Below the pieces are notes generated by a model. That model was not told the DNA's origin. It saw nothing but the letters and a program-made list of their open reading frames with translations, and searched no databases. A DNA stretch of 64,000 nucleotides from UBA5536 sp964592595 (GTDB lineage Bacteria; Bacteroidota; Bacteroidia; Bacteroidales; F082): positions 1 through 64,000 of the forward strand of contig CAZQFH010000019.1 of assembly GCA_964592595.1 (NCBI GenBank), given 5' to 3'. The position numbers and the translations under genes are program-made. Shown here one piece after another: positions 51,970 through 59,729 of this stretch (position 1 is its first letter; the number at the start of each line of letters is the position of its first letter).

Positions 51970-52608
51970 TTACAAATGATATTTATCAACAAGAGCATCA
52001 AAGTCGAAAAACAGGTCGCATCCATGCTTTAAACCCTGAACCATTTCGTGTTCCCTTTCGAGGATTTGTTTTCTGAAAGCTGTCATTTCTTCTTTGTCGC
52101 CAAAAATCTGTGCCTCTTTGGTCTCATCGTAAGTAAGTTCGATAAAGATTCGTAGGTCGGCCTGTTCTATTTTAGTGGCATATAATCCGTTAATGATTAT
52201 GATGTCGATGTCATTGAAATTGGTCGTGATTTCATCCACATAATCTGTGATGAGGTCAACGCAAGGCATCAGACTTTTCTGGTTTTCGTAAAAGTCGTTG
52301 ATCACGTGAATTATCTTTCCCCAATCGTATTCGGAAGGACCAACACTTTCGATGCCGTTGGCTCGTCTCCACTCTTTGCGCTGTAGTGGGGGGATTTTGT
52401 AAAAGTCGTCCAGGTCAACAATTTTGGAACGAACGCCTTGTTTTTTGAGTTTGTGCGCCAGCGCATAAGCCAGAGTCGATTTTCCGGAACCCACTTCGCC
52501 ACCAATCGTGATTATAAATTTAGGTTTCATTTTGTCGGCCAAAAACTCGAGTACCACATCGGCTGCCTGTTCATGTTTGGGCGTTACAGTTATTCTGTCG
52601 TTCAACAT
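51970..52608 (-). CDS. P-loop kinase, uridine kinase/PRK family (paralog 1)
   Basis: A 212-residue kinase. The P-loop is GGEVGSGKSTLAYA; VDLDDFYKIPPLQRKEWRR follows, with the DDFY seen in uridine and pantothenate kinases, and IDIIIINGLYATK is the Walker B region. Shared landmarks with its neighbour include the EYDW, PCVDL and FIELTYDETKEAQ segments. It lies 11 bp after the GH65 fusion gene. Its position after a sugar phosphorylase suggests a sugar-related substrate, for instance the glucose released by phosphorolysis, but this is inference. Confidence 0.75.
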   Translation of the reverse strand: MLNDRITVTPKHEQAADVVLEFLADKMKPKFIITIGGEVGSGKSTLAYALAHKLKKQGVRSKIVDLDDFYKIPPLQRKEWRRANGIESVGPSEYDWGKIIHVINDFYENQKSLMPCVDLITDYVDEITTNFNDIDIIIINGLYATKIEQADLRIFIELTYDETKEAQIFGDKEEMTAFRKQILEREHEMVQGLKHGCDLFFDFDALVDKYHL

Positions 52609-52619
52609 ATTTTGTTATT

Positions 52620-55600
52620 TTAGGGATTATTTTCCAGCAGTTTCCAATTACCAGCCGTAAGGCTTACTACCTTATTCAGAACGCTGATTGTTACATTTTT
52701 ATTGGCCAGAATTTGGATCTGTTTGCGATTGATATTAAAACGGTATTGTACACCTTTAAAAAATAGCCCAAATTGTATTGATTTCCAGGCATTGGGCAAC
52801 TCAGGATTTAGTCTTAATTGCTCATCGCGGTAATTCAAACCAGCGTAAGTATTTAAAGCTATTAAAACAGTGCCTGCCATCACACCGGCGTGGATGCCTT
52901 CGCCTGTTGTACCTCCCTGTATGTCATTATAATCGCTTGTAAGCGCATCCTGATAAAGTTTCCAACTCAATTCGTGATCGCCTGTCGTAGCTGCCAATCG
53001 TGCATGCACCACACGACTTAGAGTAGAACCGTGTGATGTACGCTGCAGGTAATATTTCAGGTTTTTGTGCAAATAATTCTCAGGGAGCTGATAACCCATC
53101 TGCTGTAGCAGTTGATCCACTTCGGTTTTGTTCAGGTTGTAAAAGGTCATCAGGGTATCAGCTTGCTTTGCAAGTTTGTATGCATCAGGAGATTTACCCT
53201 CCGCCTTTAGGATACGATCCATGCGATAGATATTGCCATATTTCTGGCGATACGATTCCCAGTCGAGTTCCTGCAAATTGAAATAACCATCAAATTGTGC
53301 AATGATACCTTCTTTGTTAATGACGAGATTAAGCTTTGATGCAATTTGTTGCCAATTACGCAATTCCTTTTCGTCAAAATCCGGCAGCAGCTCTTTTGGA
53401 TTTTCAATCAGCGAATTTATTTCCTGAGCTTTTTCAAACAACCAGGCTATCATGATATTAGTGTAGGCGTTATCTGTAAGACCACCTTTTTCTGTTCCCG
53501 GCAGATGTTCATGAAATTCGTCAGGACCCATTACATTGCTAATGTGATAGCGTCTGCTTTGTTCATCGTATTTTGCTTTGCTGGCCCAGAAACGACAAAT
53601 TTCGAAGATAATTCTGGCTCCGTATTTTTTTAGAAATGACAAGTCGTTCGTGATCCAGTAATAATCCCACACATTATAGGCAATAGCCAGTGAAACATGG
53701 CGTTGCAGCGACGAATGGTCATCACCCCATACTCCGGTGAGGGGATTAAGATGTACTACTTGTGTTTCTTCGCGGCCATCGCTTCCACTTTGCCAGGGAA
53801 ACATAGCGCCTTGATAGCCATGTTGTAAGGCATATTTACGTGCTTCATCAAGCCTGCGATAGCGATACATAAGCATGGATTTGGCCACTGCGGGAAGGTG
53901 CATACCATATAGCGGAAGGATGAATAGCTCGTCCCAGAAAATATGGCCCCGGTAGGCTTCGCCATGCAAACCGCGCGCGGTGATGCTGGCATCAAGCTGT
54001 TGGCTGAAAGTTGATACGGAAATCAACAGATGAAAGAGATGCAAGCGCAAGAGCTTTTGCGACCATCGATCGCCTTCAATTTTTATGTCCATTTGCTCCC
54101 AAAGCTTTGCCCATGAGGAGGAATTGTCGGCCATTAGCTTTTCAAAATCCGGTGCTGATTTTATGGCCGAAAATGCTGAGGACAGCGCATCATCCACAAA
54201 ATGTTCTTTGTCGCTGCATATGGCTACTGTTTTTTCGAGTCGGACTTTCTGTCCGGAATGAAGATCCAGGCTGTAGCTTGCAAAAGCTTTCGATTCATCA
54301 AGCTGGGTTTGAGCCTTGGTGTTGATTATTTTTTCATCTACAAAAATTTTATGGCGACCCACTTCAGCAATTTGATGATTGGATTGATTGGTTTTGACCA
54401 GCACAAAGAGTCTTTCATTCTCTACTCCTTGTTTAACCGCTTCAAGGTGTTTGGACGAAAGTGATTTATAGCGCTCAACTCCTGCATTGATGATGTTGCC
54501 GTCGATCCCCGAACGTAAGGTAATTTTAGCAGCATAATTAATCGGTTCGAGCTCATATTGTAAAGCTGCCAGCAGGTTATTTTCGATGCTTGCGATCCTT
54601 TTGCTGCGTATAGCAGTTTGGCGACCTTGCTCATCTTCAATAAGCATTTCACGGCTCAACACAGCATTTTTAAAATCAATTTTTCTGGTAATGTTGCGTA
54701 TTGTCGCTTTATTTGGATCGAACCATGCTTCATCGTTTATTTTAAAACTTACCGGAAGCCAGTTGGGCAGATTCACAAAGTCTTCGTTTTCTATATCACG
54801 GCCGGCTACTTTGGTAATCAGTCTGTTGTACATTCCGGCCATATAGGTTCCGGGATAATTTATTTTGTTGGCACTTGTTTCTTCCATCGCACCTCTTACA
54901 CCAAAATAACCATTTCCTACTGCAAGCAAGGCTTCACGCGAACGTTCCTTTTCCTGATTGTAACCATGATAAGTGATGGACCAGCTATCCGCTTCGGCAG
55001 TGTAGGCAAACCACTGATTCAACTCATCGATGCCAATGCCTTCGAGATCTTCGACCACCCAGTCGGCTCCATTATCATATAGTTCGGTTGTGTTTTCTTC
55101 GCGCGCAAGACCCAATACCAATCCAAAGCGTCCGTTTTTTCCTGCTGCTACTCCCGAAACGGCGTCTTCAACAACAATGCTGCGATCGTAACTGCACCCC
55201 AGTCTATCGGCTGCTGTAGTAAAAATATCTGCTTCTGGCTTGCCTTTTAAACCCAGTTCGGCCGATACAACGCCGTCGATGCGTGTTTCAACCAGATCAA
55301 ACAATCCTGCAGCACGCAATACACCTTCACAGTTTTTGCTGGAAGAAGCGACTCCTACAAGAAAACCTGCTTTACGCAAGTTTTTCATCAAGGCAACCGT
55401 TGAGGGATAAACTTCCACGCCATCACGATCGAGTACTGCGTTAAAAGCCTGATTTTTACGATTGCCCAAACCACAAACTGTTTGCATTTCGGGCTTGTCG
55501 GCGGGATCGCCAAAAGGCAGCTTGATACCACGGGAAGTCAAAAAATCAGCAACGCCTTTATATCTTGGCTTCCCATCGACATGAGGCAAATAGTCTGTTT

Positions 55601-55760
55601 TATGTTCGAAAGGAATAAATTCAGTTCCGGTTTTTTCGGCATGCGCTTTCAGAAACTCATCAAACATCAGTTTCCAGGCAGCGCTGTGAACCAGGGCAGT
55701 TTTAGTAATTACACCATCCAGGTCGAAAATTACGCCGTCAAAATATTTTTGTGCAGTCAT
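52620..55760 (-). CDS. Beta-phosphoglucomutase / GH65 disaccharide phosphorylase fusion
   Basis: A 1046-residue two-enzyme fusion. Residues 1-240 are a HAD-family beta-phosphoglucomutase (VIFDLDGVITK with Asp13 and Asp15, then GVASSSKNCEGVLRAAGL and VVEDAVSGVAAGKNG). Residues about 255-1046 are a GH65 phosphorylase with the general acid Glu748 in NVMGPDEFHEH. GH65 splits maltose, trehalose, kojibiose or a related disaccharide with phosphate into glucose and beta-glucose-1-phosphate, which the mutase turns into glucose-6-phosphate. The fusion therefore channels its own product. The exact disaccharide cannot be read from sequence. It lies 22 bp after the GH13 gene in the same operon. Confidence 0.93.
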   Translation of the reverse strand: MTAQKYFDGVIFDLDGVITKTALVHSAAWKLMFDEFLKAHAEKTGTEFIPFEHKTDYLPHVDGKPRYKGVADFLTSRGIKLPFGDPADKPEMQTVCGLGNRKNQAFNAVLDRDGVEVYPSTVALMKNLRKAGFLVGVASSSKNCEGVLRAAGLFDLVETRIDGVVSAELGLKGKPEADIFTTAADRLGCSYDRSIVVEDAVSGVAAGKNGRFGLVLGLAREENTTELYDNGADWVVEDLEGIGIDELNQWFAYTAEADSWSITYHGYNQEKERSREALLAVGNGYFGVRGAMEETSANKINYPGTYMAGMYNRLITKVAGRDIENEDFVNLPNWLPVSFKINDEAWFDPNKATIRNITRKIDFKNAVLSREMLIEDEQGRQTAIRSKRIASIENNLLAALQYELEPINYAAKITLRSGIDGNIINAGVERYKSLSSKHLEAVKQGVENERLFVLVKTNQSNHQIAEVGRHKIFVDEKIINTKAQTQLDESKAFASYSLDLHSGQKVRLEKTVAICSDKEHFVDDALSSAFSAIKSAPDFEKLMADNSSSWAKLWEQMDIKIEGDRWSQKLLRLHLFHLLISVSTFSQQLDASITARGLHGEAYRGHIFWDELFILPLYGMHLPAVAKSMLMYRYRRLDEARKYALQHGYQGAMFPWQSGSDGREETQVVHLNPLTGVWGDDHSSLQRHVSLAIAYNVWDYYWITNDLSFLKKYGARIIFEICRFWASKAKYDEQSRRYHISNVMGPDEFHEHLPGTEKGGLTDNAYTNIMIAWLFEKAQEINSLIENPKELLPDFDEKELRNWQQIASKLNLVINKEGIIAQFDGYFNLQELDWESYRQKYGNIYRMDRILKAEGKSPDAYKLAKQADTLMTFYNLNKTEVDQLLQQMGYQLPENYLHKNLKYYLQRTSHGSTLSRVVHARLAATTGDHELSWKLYQDALTSDYNDIQGGTTGEGIHAGVMAGTVLIALNTYAGLNYRDEQLRLNPELPNAWKSIQFGLFFKGVQYRFNINRKQIQILANKNVTISVLNKVVSLTAGNWKLLENNP

Positions 55761-55782
55761 ATGTCTTGTGTCGTTTCGGGGG

Positions 55783-57492
55783 TTAGTTAATTTTTATCCA
55801 ATGATAAGCAAAAGGTTTCAAAACAAGCTCATTTAACTGAACTTTTTTGCCTTGCAGCAAATCGATACCTTCATTTGCAAATGAATCGAGCACAGCAAGT
55901 TGAGGCTTAGAAGAAAGGTTCTGCAACACGATAATCCTTTCATTGTCCAAAGTGCGTTCATAAGTCAGCAAGGCCGTATTGTCGCCAGATTCACCAGTGG
56001 GAACGGTAATAAATGTGATACTTCCACGGCCAAAAATGCCGCTTTGTTTGCGTACCTCCAGCATTTTTTGGATGCGATGAAACACACGGTATTGAAAGCT
56101 TGAAGGATCTTTGAGTTGTGCCTCGCGCAGTGGCCAATTGATTTTGCCGCGAACCAAAAACCGGGTATCATCTTTTCCGGTCAGCTTAATCATTTCTTCG
56201 TAGTAGCGTTGATCGTTTTCTTTTCCAAACTCATCACCATAATAAATTACCGGTGTTCCCTGCAGGGTGAGCATCATGGAGTAGGCCAGGCCTATTTTTC
56301 GCTCATCAAACTGAAAAAGGTTAGCCAGACGAGCCGAGATTCCTTCGCCCTGACGGAAATCCCATTCAGTTTGCAGACAGTAGTTGTCGTGAATGTATTT
56401 GCGATCCTCTTCCGAAACGTAAACAAGCTCGAGACTTAGCTCGTCGTGGCAACGCAGAAATGTGAACCATTGCGCATTTTCGGGAATTGGAGGAGTGATT
56501 TGTGTATCCAAAATTTGTGTTATGGGCTCGGCTTGCTGACTGGCAATGGCTTTGTAGAACATCGGCATCAACGGAAAGTGATAGGCGGCATGGCACTCAT
56601 CGCCATCACCCATATACTCAACAACTTTGTTAGGTTTTTGACAGGCTTCGGCCAGCAACAAAGTGCCCGGACGAATGCTATCCAAAACAGCTCTGAAAAA
56701 TTTTACGATCATATGGGTTTGTGGTAGATTTTCGCAATCTGTGCCGTCTTCTTTCCAGACATAGGGGATAGCATCAGCTCTAAAACCATCAACACCAAGC
56801 CTTTGCCAATAGATGAAGTGGCGCAACATATCAAGCAAAACCTTTGGGTTGCGGTAGTTCAGATCGGGCTGAAAATTGAAGAAACGATGGAAGAAGTACC
56901 AATTGCCGGCTTTTTGCCAATTGCTGGTTTCCATACCTTTAAAGATGATACGGGCGTCCTGATAAAGTGATGTGTCTTTTGTCCAGATGAAATAATCGCG
57001 GTAAGGATTATCCTCCGAACTGATTGCTTGCTGAAACCAGGGATGTGTTTCAGAAACATGATTCAATGCGATATCAAAAATGACCCGTAAACTACGAGCA
57101 TGTGCTTCATTGAGGAATTTACCGAAAACATCTTCTTGTTCTTCTTTGGAATGATTTTCGGGCAGCCCAAGCAATTCAGGCCTTATTTTGTCGTAGTTAC
57201 GAATGTCGAAGCCGGCATCACGCATCGGCGAATCCAAAATGGGAAGCAACCACAAGGTATTAACGCCCAGCGATCGGATGTAATCAAGTTTATCGATTAG
57301 TCCTTCAAAATCTTTATTAAACAGATCCACATAAATGGAATAAACCACAGCATCCTGATACCAGTCGGGTTGGGAATCTTGTTTTATTTTTTTTTGACTA
57401 TCCAGCTCAGCAAGAAAATCGGTTAAGAGCATATGATCTGCATCTGGATAAATTTTGTTCCAGAGGCTTTTGATTTTTTCTTTTTGATTCAT
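55783..57492 (-). CDS. GH13 enzyme, trehalose-synthase-like
   Basis: A 569-residue cytoplasmic GH13 enzyme. The start WYQDAVVYSIYVDLFNKD and FLRCHDELSLELVYVSEED resemble trehalose synthases, which interconvert maltose and trehalose. Catalytic residues are Asp240 (GFRADAIPY), Glu282 (LLAEACQ) and Asp350. The usual NHD before the third acid is CHD here. It heads the operon with a GH65 phosphorylase, which would give a route maltose/trehalose to glucose-1-phosphate, but sucrose or other alpha-glucoside activity is also possible. TATTTTTG lies 34 nt upstream of the ATG. Confidence 0.82.
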   Translation of the reverse strand: MNQKEKIKSLWNKIYPDADHMLLTDFLAELDSQKKIKQDSQPDWYQDAVVYSIYVDLFNKDFEGLIDKLDYIRSLGVNTLWLLPILDSPMRDAGFDIRNYDKIRPELLGLPENHSKEEQEDVFGKFLNEAHARSLRVIFDIALNHVSETHPWFQQAISSEDNPYRDYFIWTKDTSLYQDARIIFKGMETSNWQKAGNWYFFHRFFNFQPDLNYRNPKVLLDMLRHFIYWQRLGVDGFRADAIPYVWKEDGTDCENLPQTHMIVKFFRAVLDSIRPGTLLLAEACQKPNKVVEYMGDGDECHAAYHFPLMPMFYKAIASQQAEPITQILDTQITPPIPENAQWFTFLRCHDELSLELVYVSEEDRKYIHDNYCLQTEWDFRQGEGISARLANLFQFDERKIGLAYSMMLTLQGTPVIYYGDEFGKENDQRYYEEMIKLTGKDDTRFLVRGKINWPLREAQLKDPSSFQYRVFHRIQKMLEVRKQSGIFGRGSITFITVPTGESGDNTALLTYERTLDNERIIVLQNLSSKPQLAVLDSFANEGIDLLQGKKVQLNELVLKPFAYHWIKIN

Positions 57493-57834
57493 ATCCAGTA
57501 GTTTAGGTGAGTGTTACGCTTTCAACAAAAATAGCGTATTTCGGGCAGCTGATCTTTGCTTTTAGATGGTTTGTAACGATTATTATATTGCAAACGGTTT
57601 CGGTTAAAAATTTGCATAGCCGAACTAATCTAAATTCTAAAAATTTTCGATAAAAAGAAACGCTCAAAACCTTCATTTGCTTGATTTCATCATGATTTTA
57701 ATTATTTGCCGGGGTTTTTAAATCTTCCTAAGAAGCCATGTCCAAATCCTATTCTTTTCGTTTAATGCCTTATCTTTACTGCCTTATCATAGCTCATCCA
57801 TTATCACCGTCATAACACTAACATTAAATAAACT
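57493..57834. other. Intergenic region between two divergent glycan operons
   Basis: 342 bp without a plausible gene, between the trehalose-synthase-like operon (minus) and the Sus-like operon (plus). It holds TATTTTTG on the minus strand at 57526-57533, a small palindrome AAACGGTTT at 57592-57600 that resembles a LacI-type half-site, and a near-consensus TATCTTTA on the plus strand at 57771-57778, 57 nt before the plus-strand ATG. It is A+T-rich and probably carries the regulation of both operons. Confidence 0.5.
57526..57533 (-). promoter_or_regulatory. -7 element of the GH13/GH65/kinase/sdaA operon (TATTTTTG)
   Basis: A perfect TAnnTTTG match on the minus strand, 33 nt from the ATG at 57492. 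No TTG at 20 nt upstream, so a regulator may be needed. Confidence 0.45.
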
Positions 57835-59718
57835 ATGAACAGATTTAGATCAATCGTTTCAGGATTTACCCTGATGGCAGCGCTTTTGCTGTTTAACCTG
57901 CAAGTTGTTGCCCAATCGAAAACCCATGATTTATCCATCGAGCCTCCGTTTTGGTGGGTGGGAATGCATGATACGAAACTACAATTGATGGTACATGGCG
58001 AAAATATTGGTGAAACACGTGTCCAAATTAACGAGGAGGGAATAAAGCTGGAGCGTGTTTCGGCTGTTGAAAGCCCGAATTATTTATTTCTGGATTTGCA
58101 GATTGATGCTTCGGCAAAAGCTGGCATTTTCGAGATAGCGTTTTTAAAGTCAGGAAAAGTAGTAAAACGCGCCAAGTATGAATTGAAAGCTCGTAAAGCT
58201 GGTTCAGCCAACCGACAGGGCTTCAACAGTTCTGATGTAATTTACCTGTTGATGCCTGATCGTTTTGCCAATGGAAATCCCGAGAATGATGATATGCCCG
58301 GGATGTTGGAAAAAGCCAATCGCAAGAATCCCGATGGCCGTCACGGAGGTGATTTGGAAGGGATTATTCAAAATCTGGATTATTTTACCGATTTGGGAGT
58401 AACTGCTCTTTGGCTTAATCCCGTACTCGAGAATAATATGCCGGCTTACAGCTATCATGGCTATGCGATCACCGATTTTTATGAGGCTGATCCCCGCCTG
58501 GGCGGAAATGAAAAATACCTTGAACTGGTTGAGAAGGCTCGTGAAAAGGATTTGAAGATCATTCAGGATATGGTTTTTAATCATTACGGAATCGGACATA
58601 AATGGACCGAAGATATGCCGATGAGCGACTGGGTAAATCAATGGCCTGAGTTTACGCTTTCTAACTATCGTGGTGGCTCACTTACTGATCCTTATGCCTC
58701 AGCCTTTGATCAGGATAAAATGCTGCGCGGTTGGTTCGATGTGAGCATGGCCGACCTGAATCAGCGTAATCCTTTTGTTGCTAACTATCTTATACAGAAT
58801 AGTATATGGTGGGTTGAATATGCTGATCTTGGGGGTATCAGGATGGATACCTATCCTTATTCTTTTAAAGAGTTTATGCAGGAATGGATGCAGCGTCTCA
58901 GAGCAGAATATCCGAATTTTTCGGTTGTTGGCGAAGTCTGGCTTAACTACAGTCCGATGGTGGCATACTGGCACGAGCAAAAACATAATTTCGATGGCTT
59001 CAACTCCCATTTGAATTATGTGATGGATTTCCCCTTGAAATATGCCATAGGTCGCGCTTTTAATGATTCGAACGGCTGGAGCTCTGGTGTTTCAGCGCTT
59101 TACGAATCCCTAAGTATGGACTTTCAGTACGGCGACCCGAATACCATCGTAAACTTTCTCGATAATCATGACATGGATCGTATTGCCACCACTTTAGGAG
59201 AGGATATCGACAAACAGAAGCTGGCCACCACTTTTTTGCTTACGGTTAGGGGAGTGCCACAGTTATATTATGGTAACGAACTCGGTACTCCGGGTGTTGA
59301 GCATAAAGGTCACGGGCAGATGCGTAACGATTTTCCCGGAGGCTGGGCTGGCGACAGCAGAAATGCTTTTACACCTGAAGGCCGAACAACCGATGAAAAT
59401 GAATTGTGGAATCATTTCAGGACTTTGTTGCATTTCAGAAAAGACAGCAAAGCACTTCAAAGTGGAAAAATGACACATTATATTCCCGAAGACGGCGTTT
59501 ATGTTTATTTTCGCTATAACGACGAGCAAACTATTATGGTTGTTTTAAATAATGATACAGAAGAGAAGACTATCAAAACTGAACGTTTTGCTGAAAATAT
59601 CCGAGGTTTTGAAACAGGAACTGATGTGTTGCATCGCACCTGGTTCGAGAACCTGGATGAGATTACTATTCCAGCCATGGATAGCCGTGTGATTGAACTG
59701 AAATCCAAATCCAATTAA
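57835..59718 (+). CDS. Neopullulanase/cyclomaltodextrinase-type GH13 (SusA-like), exported
   Basis: A 627-residue GH13 enzyme with a signal peptide cleaved near VVAQSK. An N-terminal beta-sandwich (about 30-125, EPPFWWVGMHDTKLQLMVHG) is typical of the cyclomaltodextrinase group. The barrel has Asp338 (GGIRMDTYPY), Glu367 (VVGEVWL) and Asp446 (FLDNHDMDR). It resembles periplasmic SusA of the Bacteroides starch system, which cuts maltooligosaccharides. It is followed after 11 bp by GH31 and then by a GH13 lipoprotein, so it is the first gene of a three-gene operon. Confidence 0.92.
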   Translation: MNRFRSIVSGFTLMAALLLFNLQVVAQSKTHDLSIEPPFWWVGMHDTKLQLMVHGENIGETRVQINEEGIKLERVSAVESPNYLFLDLQIDASAKAGIFEIAFLKSGKVVKRAKYELKARKAGSANRQGFNSSDVIYLLMPDRFANGNPENDDMPGMLEKANRKNPDGRHGGDLEGIIQNLDYFTDLGVTALWLNPVLENNMPAYSYHGYAITDFYEADPRLGGNEKYLELVEKAREKDLKIIQDMVFNHYGIGHKWTEDMPMSDWVNQWPEFTLSNYRGGSLTDPYASAFDQDKMLRGWFDVSMADLNQRNPFVANYLIQNSIWWVEYADLGGIRMDTYPYSFKEFMQEWMQRLRAEYPNFSVVGEVWLNYSPMVAYWHEQKHNFDGFNSHLNYVMDFPLKYAIGRAFNDSNGWSSGVSALYESLSMDFQYGDPNTIVNFLDNHDMDRIATTLGEDIDKQKLATTFLLTVRGVPQLYYGNELGTPGVEHKGHGQMRNDFPGGWAGDSRNAFTPEGRTTDENELWNHFRTLLHFRKDSKALQSGKMTHYIPEDGVYVYFRYNDEQTIMVVLNNDTEEKTIKTERFAENIRGFETGTDVLHRTWFENLDEITIPAMDSRVIELKSKSN

Positions 59719-59729
59719 AGCATACAACT

